Assembly (NCBI GenBank): GCA_963974215.1
Contig: CAXBBL010000004.1
Coordinates: 253,046-317,045 of the forward strand
Reading direction: 5' to 3'
Origin: Croceimicrobium sp963974215
Lineage (GTDB): Bacteria > Bacteroidota > Bacteroidia > Flavobacteriales > Schleiferiaceae
Length of the DNA stretch: 64,000 nt
The notes under the pieces were generated by a model. The model did no database searches. It worked only from the letters and a program-made list of their open reading frames with translations, and was not told the DNA's origin. The position numbers and the translations under genes are program-made. Shown here piece after piece: positions 26,144 through 35,800 of the stretch (position 1 is its first letter; every line of letters begins with the position of its first letter).

Positions 26144-27610
26144 ATGTCTGAAGAGATTAGAAACTTAGAGCCCAAAGCAATTTGGTCAAACTTTGCTAAT
26201 TTAAACGCGGTTCCTCGCCCTTCAAAAAAGGAAGAGAAAGTACGGGCCTTTATTATTGCCTTTGCCGAAAGTCACGGTTTAAGCTATAAGCAGGATGAAA
26301 TCGGTAATATTTTAATCGATAAGCCAGCCACGCCAGGTATGGAAAATCGCCGTAAGGTTATTTTACAATCGCATTTAGATATGGTTTGCCAGAAAAATGC
26401 GGACGTTGATTTCGATTTCGAAACCCAAGGAATTGATATGTATATCGATGGCGATTGGGTGAAGGCAAAAGGAACTACCCTTGGCGCCGACAATGGCATC
26501 GGGGTGGCCACGGCTTTAGCAACTTTGGCATCTACAGAAGTGGCCCATCCACCTTTAGAGGCATTATTTACTACGGATGAAGAAGCGGGAATGACTGGCG
26601 CGCATCACTTACAACCCAACTTCTTAACAGGAGAGATTTTAATGAATCTCGATACCGAAGATGACGATGAATTGAGTATCGGCTGTGCCGGTGGTATTGA
26701 CCTGGATCTTACTTGGGAATACGAAGAAGTTTCTCCAGCAGAAGCTTCCCGGGTTTTAGATGTGATGGTAAGCGGTTTAAGCGGCGGCCATTCAGGCATG
26801 GATATTATTCTTGGTCGTGGTAACGCTAATAAAATCCTTACGCGCTTTTTAATGGCGGTAAATGGTATTGAAGGTTTAAGCATTAGCACTTTTAATGGTG
26901 GCGGTTTACGCAACGCGATTCCACGAGAAGCAAAGGCAACTTTACTGATCCCTGCCAACGAATTTGACAGTGTTCAAACCTTATTGTGGGATTATGAAAA
27001 GATAATCAAAAGTGAGTTTGCGACGACCGATCCAAATTTTAAACTGACCTTGACTGAAGCCGATTCAATTCCAACAATGGTAATGTCTCAAAAGTCCTAT
27101 AATCAGTTTATATGGGCGATGCAAGGCACGCATGACGGTATCCAAAGAATGAGTCCTGATGTGCCCGATTTAGTGGAAACGTCCAATAATCTCGCTAAGG
27201 TTGTTCTCGCCAATGGAACCCTTAGTCTTTGCTCTTTGCAGAGAAGCGATCGGGAAGGGGCTAAGCTAAATATGGCGAATACTGTTGCTGGTCCTTGGGA
27301 GCTTATAGGTGCCGATGTGCAGTTTAGTGGTTCCTATCCTGGGTGGAAGCTTGACCCCAATGCACCGATGTTAGGAATGATGAAAGATTTATACGAGGAG
27401 CTTTTTAATGAAAGCCCCCGAATACTTGCTTGTCATGCTGGCTTGGAATGCGGTTTATTAGGACAACATTATCCAGAAATTGAGATGATTTCCTTTGGTC
27501 CCACCATCCGAGATCCGCACTCTCCCGACGAGAAAGTTAATATTGCGTCAGTAGGTAAGTTTTGGCATTACTTCCAAGAAGCCCTAAAACGCATTCCCGT
27601 GAAATCGTAA
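26144..27610 (+). CDS. pepD: aminoacyl-histidine dipeptidase (M20 family)
   Basis: A 488-residue di-zinc peptidase that hydrolyses Xaa-His dipeptides. Motifs: QSHLDMVCQK (metal His and Asp), LGADNGIGVA (bridging Asp), TDEEAGMTGA (catalytic and metal Glu), NLDTEDDDEL, and HAGLECGLL near the C-terminus with ISFGPTIRDPHSPDE (final metal His). The length and SGGHSGMDI lid motif match PepD. Its start is 8 nt after the prohibitin stop. Confidence 0.9.
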   Translation: MSEEIRNLEPKAIWSNFANLNAVPRPSKKEEKVRAFIIAFAESHGLSYKQDEIGNILIDKPATPGMENRRKVILQSHLDMVCQKNADVDFDFETQGIDMYIDGDWVKAKGTTLGADNGIGVATALATLASTEVAHPPLEALFTTDEEAGMTGAHHLQPNFLTGEILMNLDTEDDDELSIGCAGGIDLDLTWEYEEVSPAEASRVLDVMVSGLSGGHSGMDIILGRGNANKILTRFLMAVNGIEGLSISTFNGGGLRNAIPREAKATLLIPANEFDSVQTLLWDYEKIIKSEFATTDPNFKLTLTEADSIPTMVMSQKSYNQFIWAMQGTHDGIQRMSPDVPDLVETSNNLAKVVLANGTLSLCSLQRSDREGAKLNMANTVAGPWELIGADVQFSGSYPGWKLDPNAPMLGMMKDLYEELFNESPRILACHAGLECGLLGQHYPEIEMISFGPTIRDPHSPDEKVNIASVGKFWHYFQEALKRIPVKS

Positions 27611-27647
27611 ATATACACACCTCACCTCTCAAAAAAGCGATTTTATA

Positions 27648-28508
27648 ATGAATACGGAAAGTTTGAAACTGATTGAATGCCCTCGTGATGCAATGCAGGG
27701 TATTCATCAGTTCATTCCCACAGATCAGAAAGTTTTGTACTTGCAATCTTTACTAAAGGTTGGCTTTGATACTCTTGATTTTGGAAGTTATGTATCGGCA
27801 CCAGCCATACCCCAATTAAGAGATACCGACGAAGTATTAGACCGTTTGGATTTATCGGAAACGAATACCAAATTACTAGCCATTATTGCCAATCGGCAAG
27901 GGGCAGAAATGGCGGCAAAGCGGCCCGAGATAAGCTATTTGGGATACCCTTTTTCGGTTTCGGAGATTTTTCAAAAGCGTAATACCAATAAAACCATAGC
28001 CGAAAGTATTGAGCTGGTGAAAGAGCTGCTTGAAATTTGTAATACGAATGATAAGCAACTGGTGGTTTATATTTCCATGGGGTTTGGTAATCCTTACGGA
28101 GAAGAGTGGAGCTTAGAACTGGTGGAGCAATATTGTGAGCAAATGATAAATTTGGGGGTGAAGATTTTATCGCTCTCTGATACTATCGGTACCTCCAATC
28201 CCGCTAACATTACGCATTTATTCTCGGGTTTAATTAATACCTTTCCAAATGTTGAGTTCGGTGCGCACTTACACACCACACCCGACACCTGGCATGAAAA
28301 AGTAAAAGCCGCATACGATGCAGGCTGTAGACGTTTCGACGGAGCGATTAAAGGTTTTGGTGGTTGCCCCATGGCTACGGATGAGCTTACTGGCAATATG
28401 CCCACCGAAAAACTGCTCACATTTATTCAGGAGAAAAAGCTTAGACACGATTTAGACCTTTTGGCTTTCGAATCGGCCTATAATGAGGCACTTAAAACTT
28501 TCCCATAG
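27648..28508 (+). CDS. hydroxymethylglutaryl-CoA lyase
   Basis: A 286-residue TIM-barrel enzyme that cleaves HMG-CoA to acetyl-CoA and acetoacetate, the last step of leucine degradation. ECPRDAMQGI at the start matches the family's metal-binding Arg-Asp site, LSLSDTIGTSNP and FGAHLHTTPDTW supply the other metal ligands, and IKGFGGCPMA carries the catalytic cysteine loop. It is likely the end of the run from thioesterase onward; a hairpin follows. Confidence 0.88.
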   Translation: MNTESLKLIECPRDAMQGIHQFIPTDQKVLYLQSLLKVGFDTLDFGSYVSAPAIPQLRDTDEVLDRLDLSETNTKLLAIIANRQGAEMAAKRPEISYLGYPFSVSEIFQKRNTNKTIAESIELVKELLEICNTNDKQLVVYISMGFGNPYGEEWSLELVEQYCEQMINLGVKILSLSDTIGTSNPANITHLFSGLINTFPNVEFGAHLHTTPDTWHEKVKAAYDAGCRRFDGAIKGFGGCPMATDELTGNMPTEKLLTFIQEKKLRHDLDLLAFESAYNEALKTFP

Positions 28509-28586
28509 AATCAGATTTACTAAGCATCTGTTTAGAAATTGTTTTTTAAGCTTTTTAAAACTATCACTTTTTCGAACTAGTAATTT

Positions 28587-28622
28587 AATATTGCCCGCAA
28601 ATCCTTATTTGTTGGGAATATT
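28587..28622. terminator. imperfect inverted repeat, probable terminator
   Basis: AATATT-GCCC-GCAAAT and ATTTG-TT-GGG-AATATT form an imperfect hairpin with a CCTT loop, followed by GCTTTTTATTTT. It lies 80 nt past the HMG-CoA lyase stop and probably ends that transcript. Confidence 0.5.
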
Positions 28623-28683
28623 GCTTTTTATTTTGATTCTAATTTTTTACATTTGATAGGAATCTATCAGATAATGGAGTGGG

Positions 28684-28830
28684 ATGAAATTAAATGAATT
28701 GCTAGTTTTAGCTTTAGAGGTTAGAGATTACGTTGAGCAAAAGGGTAAAACTTTGCCCATCAGTCAAGGTAAAATGCTGAAGGATAACGCAATGGATGTT
28801 TTCATTAAGGAAGTGAAATACACGGCTTAA
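28684..28830 (+). CDS. small uncharacterised protein, 48 residues
   Basis: ATG at 28684 to TAA at 28830 encodes 48 residues, MKLNELLVLALEVRDYVEQK at the start and VFIKEVKYTA at the end. It is charged, amphipathic and probably helical, without signal or membrane segment. Coding use resembles the neighbours, and it lies 16 nt before the DCC protein gene on the same strand. A GATAG-GAAT-CTATC hairpin sits about 10 bases upstream. I do not recognise a family. Confidence 0.55.
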   Translation: MKLNELLVLALEVRDYVEQKGKTLPISQGKMLKDNAMDVFIKEVKYTA

Positions 28831-28846
28831 CTATCTTTTAAATTTC

Positions 28847-29305
28847 ATGAAAACAAAATATCCGCCTTCACCCAATGCAGTTTTAATCTGGGATGGAGAA
28901 TGTGAGTTCTGCGCTTTTTGGATTAGCTATTGGCAGAAGAAATTAGGTCCTTCCATTGCGTATAAAACTTTCCAAAGTGCAGCGGTAGATTTCCCCGATA
29001 TTAATCCCCGAGAATTTTTAGTCGCCAGTCATTTTATCGAACCTGATGGTGGCGTCTATCGTGGGGCGCGCTCTGCCTATCGCAGTTTAAGCTATGTAGG
29101 CAAATGGAAGTTTTTAGATCGCATGTATTTGCGACAAAGCTGGTTTCGCAAATTAAGTGATAAGCTTTATTATCTTATTAGTCATAAAAGATCCACCTTC
29201 TTTAAAATTAGTAAATTTCTTTATGGCTCTGATCCTTTATCGCTCAAGCCATTTTGGGTCATTTATCTTTTCCTTTTAGTCTATCTACTGAAAAGCTTAT
29301 TCTAA
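28847..29305 (+). CDS. DCC-family thiol-disulfide oxidoreductase-like protein (DUF393)
   Basis: A 152-residue protein with the family signature DGECEFC (residues 16-22), a CxxC pair in a thioredoxin-like setting, followed by a basic middle and a C-terminal hydrophobic helix (FWVIYLFLLVYLLKSLF). DCC proteins are presumed thiol-disulfide oxidoreductases. It lies just before bshC, the bacillithiol gene, which may mean a shared thiol role, though a -7 box between them suggests separate promoters. Confidence 0.85.
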   Translation: MKTKYPPSPNAVLIWDGECEFCAFWISYWQKKLGPSIAYKTFQSAAVDFPDINPREFLVASHFIEPDGGVYRGARSAYRSLSYVGKWKFLDRMYLRQSWFRKLSDKLYYLISHKRSTFFKISKFLYGSDPLSLKPFWVIYLFLLVYLLKSLF

Positions 29306-29357
29306 ATCAGCATAAATATTAGCAATCAAATTTTGCTTTAATGCTGCTCGGGAAAAT

Positions 29358-29365
29358 TAACTTTG
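29358..29365 (+). promoter_or_regulatory. -7 box TAACTTTG for bshC
   Basis: An exact TAnnTTTG match ending 5 bases before the bshC ATG, with TTTG 22 bases upstream of it. The predicted transcription start falls at the start codon, implying a leaderless transcript. Confidence 0.55.
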
Positions 29366-29369
29366 CCGC

Positions 29370-30971
29370 ATGATTGAAGATAGCCTATCTTTTAGGGAGA
29401 CGGAGTGTTTCTCCCAATTAATTTGTGATTACCTTGACCAAGATCCGAAATTGAAAGATTTCTACGGACGCTTTCCCACTATCGAAAATTTTAAAGAACA
29501 GATTGCGGCAAAAAGCGATTTTAGCCAAGAAATCAGAGCAAGCCTTAGTGATGATCTGCTCGAGCAATATCGCGAAGCAGGTATCGATTTAAAAGAATCA
29601 GCGCCTGTTCTTACCAATATTAGAAACCTAAAAGACCCCAATACTTTTACGGTTACCACGGGTCATCAGCTTAACCTATTTACTGGCCCCCTTTATTTCG
29701 TTTATAAAATTGTAAACGCCATTAATTTGGCTGCTAATCTGCGTAAGCAATACCCCCAATATAACTTTGTGCCCATTTACTGGATGGCTACCGAAGATCA
29801 TGATTTAGAGGAAATTAACTATATCAATCTTTACGGAGGTAAACTGCAATGGACAACTGATCAAAAAGGTGCGGTGGGCAGAATGAATACTACTGGCATT
29901 GAATCTCTGATTGAGGAATTAGCCGAACATTTAGGTCCTGCCCAAAATAGTAAAAAGCTTATAGCTATTTTTAAAAAAGCCTATTTGGAGTGCGATAATC
30001 TTAGCGATGCAACGCGCGTATTGGCGCATGAACTTTTCGCGCAGCAAGGTTTAGTGATTGTGGATGGCGATAGAAGAGCTTTAAAGACTTTTATGAAACC
30101 CGCTTTCGAGGAAGACCTTCTCCATCATAGTAATAACAAAAGAGTAGAGGAGGCCAGCAAAGCCTTAAACCAACTGTATTTTTCCCAAGTTTTTCCGCGT
30201 GAAATCAATCTCTTTTATTTAAAAGGAAATGTAAGGGAACGCATCATCAAAAAGGATAATCAGTGGTTGGTTTTAAATACCACTTTCTCCTTTACGGAAG
30301 ATGCGCTTTTAGCTGAACTAGAGGAGTATCCAGAACGCTTTAGTCCTAATGTGGTCTTACGTCCACTTTATCAGGAAACCATTTTACCCAATCTCGCCTA
30401 TATTGGTGGAGGGGGTGAAATAGCCTATTGGTTGCAATTAAAAACCATGTTTTCGGCCCAAAAGGTTGAGTTTCCTTGTCTAGTCTTGCGCAATTCTGTT
30501 TTATGGATAGAGCCTAAATGGCAAAACCGCATTGCCGATACCGATTTAAAGGTTAAAGATTTCTTTAAGCCTTTACACAAATTGAAAGCTTATTATTTAG
30601 AAGATGGCATGCCAGTAGATCCTTCTTTGCAAGAGTATGAACTAAAAATTGAGCGCATTTTCGATGAACTAGAGGATATAGCCAACTTAACCGAGAAAAG
30701 TATGTTAGGAGCGGTTAATGCCCAAAGGCAGAAGCAGTTAAATGGTTTGGCGAATCTTAAGAAAAAGCTGGTCCGTGCCGAGAAGCGCAAGCATAAAGTA
30801 GATATGGAAAAAATTGAGCGTATTTACTATGCCCTTTTTCCCAATGCCTCTTTGCAAGAACGTCATGATAACATTAGTGCTATATATCCAGGGCATGGAT
30901 CAAACTTTATTGATAAGCTGTTGAAAGAATTAGACCCTCTCAACTTCAGCTTTCGAGTTTTACGCGGATAA
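29370..30971 (+). CDS. bshC: bacillithiol biosynthesis cysteine-adding enzyme BshC
   Basis: A 533-residue cytoplasmic enzyme for the last step of bacillithiol synthesis, addition of cysteine to glucosaminyl-malate. The family hallmark TVTTGHQLNLFTGPLYF (about 95-110) is intact, with VPIYWMATEDHDLEEIN and PNLAYIGGGGEIAYWLQLK further on and a C-terminal coiled coil (LNGLANLKKKLVRAEKRK). Length is as expected. bshA and bshB are not in the window. Confidence 0.93.
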   Translation: MIEDSLSFRETECFSQLICDYLDQDPKLKDFYGRFPTIENFKEQIAAKSDFSQEIRASLSDDLLEQYREAGIDLKESAPVLTNIRNLKDPNTFTVTTGHQLNLFTGPLYFVYKIVNAINLAANLRKQYPQYNFVPIYWMATEDHDLEEINYINLYGGKLQWTTDQKGAVGRMNTTGIESLIEELAEHLGPAQNSKKLIAIFKKAYLECDNLSDATRVLAHELFAQQGLVIVDGDRRALKTFMKPAFEEDLLHHSNNKRVEEASKALNQLYFSQVFPREINLFYLKGNVRERIIKKDNQWLVLNTTFSFTEDALLAELEEYPERFSPNVVLRPLYQETILPNLAYIGGGGEIAYWLQLKTMFSAQKVEFPCLVLRNSVLWIEPKWQNRIADTDLKVKDFFKPLHKLKAYYLEDGMPVDPSLQEYELKIERIFDELEDIANLTEKSMLGAVNAQRQKQLNGLANLKKKLVRAEKRKHKVDMEKIERIYYALFPNASLQERHDNISAIYPGHGSNFIDKLLKELDPLNFSFRVLRG

Positions 30972-31002
30972 ACTTTTTATCTTCGAGGCTTAAATAATAA
31001 GC

Positions 31003-33030
31003 ATGAAAAAATTAGCAGCCTACGGTGCCTTAGTCGGACTGTCCTTAGGAGCTTGTCAACCAAGTACCGAAGCCGAAAATTCTCAAAAACAAGAAACAAT
31101 GCAAAGTAATTCGGAGTCTTCTGAATTTAAATGGGAAACAGAACAGTTTGCCGATTTACGCGTCTTGCGCTACCAAGTGCCTGGCTGGGATAAATTAAGT
31201 TTACAACAAAAGAAATTAGCTTATTACCTAAACATGGCGGGCCTATCGGGAAGAGATATCCTCTGGGATCAATTGTACCGTCATAACCTTGAAATTCGCA
31301 AGGCTTTAGAGCAAATCATTAAAAATGGTAGCGATAAACAAGGGGAAGAGTGGAATAAGTTTATGGTTTACGCTAAGCGCGTTTTCTTTAGTAATGGTAT
31401 TCACCATCATTATAGCCACGCCAAATTGGAGGCAGATTTCAGCGAAAGCTATTTCCGTGAATTATTGGCTGAAAATAATATCACACTGAATGAAGAAGCC
31501 ATTGCGGTAATCTTTAATGAAAAGGATAGCAAAGGAGTAAGTAAGGATCCTGATAAGGATTTAGTTCTTGCTTCCGCGGTAAACTTCTACGATCCTGATA
31601 TTAGCGAAAAAGAAGTAAGCGATTTTTACAATGCCAAAAAAGTGGCAGGCGATTTACAGCCAATTAGCTATGGTTTAAATAGCAAATTGGTGCGCGAAAA
31701 TGGTAAAATCGTTGAGAAGGTTTGGCATGTTGATGGCCTTTACGGTCCTGCCATAGCAAAGATTATTCATTACCTAGGCTTGGCGCAAGAAAATGCTGAG
31801 AACGAGCAACAAGCCAAAGCTTTAGGCTTATTAATTGAATACTATCGCACAGGCGATTTAAAAACTTGGGATGCCTACAATATCGCTTGGGTTGAAGATA
31901 CGGCCAGCACGGTGGATTATATAAACTCCTTTATTGAAGTTTACCACGATCCATTAGGTTATAAAGGAACTTACGAAACTATAATTCAAGTAAAGGACTT
32001 AGATGCCAGTGAAAAAATGGCGGTGATTAGCGATAATATTCAATACTTTGAAGATAATTCCACCATTTTAGACCAACATAAAAAAGAGAAAGTTGTCGGC
32101 GTAAGCTACCGCATGATAAATGTAGTAGGAGAAGCGGGGGCTACCACGCCAGCCACTCCGATTGGTGTTAACTTACCTAACGCCAACTGGATACGCGAAG
32201 CACATGGTTCAAAATCCATTAGCTTAACCAATATCGAAAGCGCCTATGAAAGTGCTAAAGGTGCGGGCTTTTTAGAGGAATTCACCTTTACTACAGAAGA
32301 AATGGAGCGTGCCAAGAAATACGCTGCACTTAGCGGTAAAATGCATACGGCTTTACACGAAGTGGTGGGTCATGCCAGCGGTAAATTAGAGCCAGGAATA
32401 GCTACGCCTAAAGAGACTTTGAAAAATTACTCCAGTACTTTAGAGGAAGCGCGCGCCGACTTGGTGGCTCTTTATTTTATTATGGATCAGAAGATGTTAG
32501 ATCTAGGTTTAATGGAATCCTTAGAAGCAGGCAAGGCAGAGTATGATGGCTATATCCGCAATGGCTTAATGCTCCAATTACGTCGCTTAAAGCCCGGTGA
32601 GGAAATAGAAGAAGATCATATGCGTAATCGTCAACTTATTGCTGCTTGGGCATTTGAAGCAGGAAAGGATGAAAATGTGATTGAGAAAAAGGTCTTAAAT
32701 GGTAAGACCTATTTTGTTATTAACGATTACGATAAGTTGCGTACTATTTTTGGAATGCAATTGCGCGAAATTCAGCGTATTAAGTCTCAAGGCGATTACC
32801 AAGCAGGGAAAACTCTCGTAGAGACTTATGGCGTAAAGGTCGATCAAGCAATTCACCAAGAAGTTTTAGACCGCACAGAGCAGTTAAACATTGCTCCTTA
32901 TTCAGGCTTTATACAGCCTCAAATGGAAGCGGTGATGGACGGTGATAGCATTAGCGATATCAAATTAATCTTCCCAGAAGATTTTGTTGGCCAAATGCTT
33001 TATTACGGCGATAATCACTCTCATTTATAG
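31003..33030 (+). CDS. dipeptidyl-peptidase III family (M49) lipoprotein
   Basis: A 675-residue zinc peptidase that removes dipeptides from peptide N-termini. The start (AAYGALVGLSLGACQPS) is a lipoprotein signal, so the enzyme is exported, unlike cytosolic DPP III. The zinc motif HEVVGH (near residue 450) is the M49 HExxGH form, and EEARADLVALYF supplies the second-zinc-ligand Glu about 30 residues later. A terminator-like hairpin follows. Confidence 0.88.
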   Translation: MKKLAAYGALVGLSLGACQPSTEAENSQKQETMQSNSESSEFKWETEQFADLRVLRYQVPGWDKLSLQQKKLAYYLNMAGLSGRDILWDQLYRHNLEIRKALEQIIKNGSDKQGEEWNKFMVYAKRVFFSNGIHHHYSHAKLEADFSESYFRELLAENNITLNEEAIAVIFNEKDSKGVSKDPDKDLVLASAVNFYDPDISEKEVSDFYNAKKVAGDLQPISYGLNSKLVRENGKIVEKVWHVDGLYGPAIAKIIHYLGLAQENAENEQQAKALGLLIEYYRTGDLKTWDAYNIAWVEDTASTVDYINSFIEVYHDPLGYKGTYETIIQVKDLDASEKMAVISDNIQYFEDNSTILDQHKKEKVVGVSYRMINVVGEAGATTPATPIGVNLPNANWIREAHGSKSISLTNIESAYESAKGAGFLEEFTFTTEEMERAKKYAALSGKMHTALHEVVGHASGKLEPGIATPKETLKNYSSTLEEARADLVALYFIMDQKMLDLGLMESLEAGKAEYDGYIRNGLMLQLRRLKPGEEIEEDHMRNRQLIAAWAFEAGKDENVIEKKVLNGKTYFVINDYDKLRTIFGMQLREIQRIKSQGDYQAGKTLVETYGVKVDQAIHQEVLDRTEQLNIAPYSGFIQPQMEAVMDGDSISDIKLIFPEDFVGQMLYYGDNHSHL

Positions 33031-33034
33031 TCTT

Positions 33035-33066
33035 AAATGGCCTGCTATTTGTTTAGTGGGCCATTT
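33035..33066 (+). terminator. terminator-like hairpin after M49 peptidase
   Basis: AAATGGCC (33035-33042) and GGCCATTT (33059-33066) form an 8-bp stem with a 16-base loop, followed by a T-rich stretch interrupted by C and A. It stands 5 nt past the peptidase stop. Confidence 0.5.
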
Positions 33067-33089
33067 TCATTTCATTTAAATTATTTCCT

Positions 33090-34142
33090 ATGAAATTAAG
33101 ATTAGCAGGCCTAGCACTTTCGGCCTTGTTTTTAGCTTCTTGCGGTGGACAAAAGCCGGTTACGATTAACACCATGCGCCCCGCCGACATTGGCATCAAT
33201 CCCGCAATTGAGACTATTTTAATCGTAGATCGAACCAAGCCTTCCAAAGAAAATAAATGGCTAAATATTGGCGAAGGCATCCTTACGGGAGAAGGGATAG
33301 AAGGAGATAAAGCGGCTGCACAAGCAGTAGTGAATAGCCTGAAAAATCAGTTACAGATTTCGCCGCGATTTAATGTATTGGTAGCGAGTGAACGACTAGA
33401 AGGTAATTCATTCTCGGCTGCTTTTCCTGAGCCTTTAAACTGGTCAACCCAACAAAACCTACTCAATCGTTACCAAGCAGATGCCTTAGTGTGTGTGGAA
33501 ATCGTTGATTCAGATTTCATAGTAACTCAAGGTAAGCGCAAAGTAAAGCGTACAGTTGGAACGGGCGATAACCAAAAAACTATTGAGGTAGATGAGTGGT
33601 ACGCCGAGGGAGTAGGGAATATTAAAATTGGTCTTAGGATGTATTATCCAGCTAATAAGGAAATCATCGACCAACAATTACTCGATGAAACCAATACCTG
33701 GCAAGGAGCAGCAGATAGCAAAGCGGGCGCTATTGCCGCATTAATAAATCGCAATGCTGCAACCAGAGAGTTAGCGGATATGGTAGGCCACGATTATGCT
33801 TATAAAATAGCACCTATGCCCGTACAATTACGCCGAATTTTTTACACCAAAGCCAAGGACTTTCCTGCTTTAGAAGAAGGAGCAAGGTTAGCAGAGGTCA
33901 ATGATTGGCAAGCAGCTATATCTGTCTGGGAAAAAGCTATTCCTAGGGCCGAAGAGAAGGAAGCGGGCAGAATGAGCTACAATATAGCGGTGGCTTATGA
34001 GGTTTTAGGCGACTTAAAAGAAGCGGAAAGATGGGCTCAGCAGTCATATGCTAAATTTGGAAATAAAACAGCTCGTACTTACGCGGCCCAAATTCAAAGA
34101 AGAATTATGGACCGACAAATACTCGAAAACCAAATGAAATAA
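33090..34142 (+). CDS. DUF6340-family lipoprotein with TPR-like C-terminus
   Basis: A 350-residue lipoprotein (LALSALFLASCGG signal). The start of the mature part (INTMRPADIGINPAIETILIVDRTKPS) and the overall layout match DUF6340. About 265-330 (EEGARLAEVNDWQAAISVWEKA; AVAYEVLGDLKEAERWAQQ) is TPR-like. The function is unknown. Its stop and the TerC start share one base (TAATG), so the two are translationally coupled. Confidence 0.8.
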   Translation: MKLRLAGLALSALFLASCGGQKPVTINTMRPADIGINPAIETILIVDRTKPSKENKWLNIGEGILTGEGIEGDKAAAQAVVNSLKNQLQISPRFNVLVASERLEGNSFSAAFPEPLNWSTQQNLLNRYQADALVCVEIVDSDFIVTQGKRKVKRTVGTGDNQKTIEVDEWYAEGVGNIKIGLRMYYPANKEIIDQQLLDETNTWQGAADSKAGAIAALINRNAATRELADMVGHDYAYKIAPMPVQLRRIFYTKAKDFPALEEGARLAEVNDWQAAISVWEKAIPRAEEKEAGRMSYNIAVAYEVLGDLKEAERWAQQSYAKFGNKTARTYAAQIQRRIMDRQILENQMK

Positions 34143-34876
34143 TGGATTTTACCGTACTCTTTACCCTTGATGGCTTAATCGCTTTTTTGACCTTAAGCCT
34201 TCTAGAAATTGTATTGGGGATAGATAATATCATCTTCATCTCCATTCTAACCAATAAGCTACCGGAAGATATTCGTCCTCGTGCTCGCTTAGCTGGAATT
34301 GCTTTGGCTTTGATTTTTAGAATTATCATGCTTTTAGGGATCACATGGATTATTGGCTTAACCCAACCTCTTTTTGAGGTGTTTTCTATGGCATTTACAG
34401 GTCGTGATTTAGTATTACTGGCAGGAGGTTTATTTCTGATCGCTAAGTCTACGAGCGAAATTCACCATAAAATGGAAAGCGAAGAAGGAGGGGAGTTAAG
34501 CAAGGGCTCCAAAGCACCAGGTAGTTTTTTAGCAATTATTGTACAAATTGGTCTTTTAGATATTGTATTCTCTTTCGATTCGATTTTAACCGCAATAGGA
34601 ATGACAGAAGAAGTTATGATAATGATTCTAGCCGTAATAGTATCTCTAGGCGTAATGCTGGTCTTCGCGGGAAGAATAGCCTCATTTATAGAGAAACACC
34701 CTACTTTACAAGTATTAGCACTTTCTTTTTTAATCTTAATTGGAGTGGTTTTAATTGCTGAAGGCTTGCATCAACATATTAGTAAAGGCTATATCTATTT
34801 TGCCGTAGCATTCTCACTAATCGTAGAGGCAGTTAACATTAGAGTCCGCAAAGGTCAAAAAAGTGTTAAGCCTTAA
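34142..34876 (+). CDS. TerC-family integral membrane protein
   Basis: A 244-residue protein with seven or so membrane segments. The start shows the family motif LEIVLGIDNIIFI, with the conserved charged Asp in the first helix, and LDIVFSFDSILTAIGM repeats this pattern mid-protein. TerC proteins are linked to metal export, often manganese, and tellurite resistance. TerC is here coupled to a DUF6340 lipoprotein rather than to TerD genes. Confidence 0.9.
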   Translation: MDFTVLFTLDGLIAFLTLSLLEIVLGIDNIIFISILTNKLPEDIRPRARLAGIALALIFRIIMLLGITWIIGLTQPLFEVFSMAFTGRDLVLLAGGLFLIAKSTSEIHHKMESEEGGELSKGSKAPGSFLAIIVQIGLLDIVFSFDSILTAIGMTEEVMIMILAVIVSLGVMLVFAGRIASFIEKHPTLQVLALSFLILIGVVLIAEGLHQHISKGYIYFAVAFSLIVEAVNIRVRKGQKSVKP

Positions 34877-34953
34877 TAGATTTTATCACTATCTACTGGG
34901 ATTAAAGACTTAAAAGTATAAATTCGTGCCCTCAATATAAATCCCTATAAAAA

Positions 34954-35721
34954 ATGAGAAAAATTTTACTTTCACTTAGTGCTTTGCTAGCCTTTGGCGT
35001 GGCTCACGCGCAAAATGACATTAGTGTAACGCTAAATTCACCCACAGCCTCTAGTACTATCGGACCAGGATTACCTTTTGCATTTGATGTAACTATCACC
35101 AATTTAGGTACCGCTGATGTAACTGCAAATGATACGGTTATCTTCTATCCTACTGTTAATGGTGGCTTACTTACTACGAATCAAAACGGTCAGAATGTTA
35201 CCGTTGCTTTTAGACTTACTGGAACTACAATTTCTACCAACGGAATGGAAACTCGTGCAGTAAACTTTGGCGGATTGAATATCACGGGTGCTCCTGCCGG
35301 TAATATTGACATTTGTGGAAATGCATTTGTAGTCGGACCAAACTGGAATAATGTTACTGAAAGCGATACTGTTAACAATACGGATTGTGCTTCTGTGGCT
35401 TACGATCCAAATGGTGGCGGAACAGTAGGTTTAGCAGAAAATATGGTGTATGCTGATATTAAAAGCGTTCCTTTATTAGATGTATCTTACGCAAGTGGTT
35501 CTACCTATTTCGTAGAGGTTTACAATGTTTCTTCTGCAAGTGCTCTTGTTTCTTTTGTTGATCTAACCGGAAGAACTTTAATGACCCAAGAATTTGAGGT
35601 AAGTAACTCAGAGCTGAAAGGCGAGGTTTCTTTATCTAATCTTCCACAAGGCGTTGTTCTTGCTGTTCTTTCTGTTGATGGACAAGCGGTAAGCACTAAA
35701 AAAGTTGTAGTAGCTCACTAA
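34954..35721 (+). CDS. small secreted protein with T9SS-like C-terminal domain
   Basis: A 255-residue exported protein: signal peptide (MRKILLSLSALLAFGVAHAQ), then a strand-rich CARDB-like or Ig-like domain (PFAFDVTITNLGTADVTAND) to about 150, a GGG-type linker, and a C-terminal domain (VEVYNVSSASALVSFVDLTG ... LPQGVVLAVLSVDG) resembling type A sorting domains. The function is unknown. Near-consensus promoter TAAATTCG lies upstream, and a strong terminator follows. Confidence 0.75.
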   Translation: MRKILLSLSALLAFGVAHAQNDISVTLNSPTASSTIGPGLPFAFDVTITNLGTADVTANDTVIFYPTVNGGLLTTNQNGQNVTVAFRLTGTTISTNGMETRAVNFGGLNITGAPAGNIDICGNAFVVGPNWNNVTESDTVNNTDCASVAYDPNGGGTVGLAENMVYADIKSVPLLDVSYASGSTYFVEVYNVSSASALVSFVDLTGRTLMTQEFEVSNSELKGEVSLSNLPQGVVLAVLSVDGQAVSTKKVVVAH

Positions 35722-35746
35722 TTTTTACTGAGTTATAGCTCAAAAT

Positions 35747-35781
35747 AAAAGCGGCTCTCTGATTTTCAGAGAGCCGCTTTT
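35747..35781. terminator. strong bidirectional terminator
   Basis: AAAAGCGGCTCTCTG and CAGAGAGCCGCTTTT form a perfect 15-bp stem around ATTTT, with T-tracts on both strands. It separates convergent genes ending at 35721 and 35801. Confidence 0.9.
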
Positions 35782-35800
35782 TTATGCTGTGGTTTTTGAA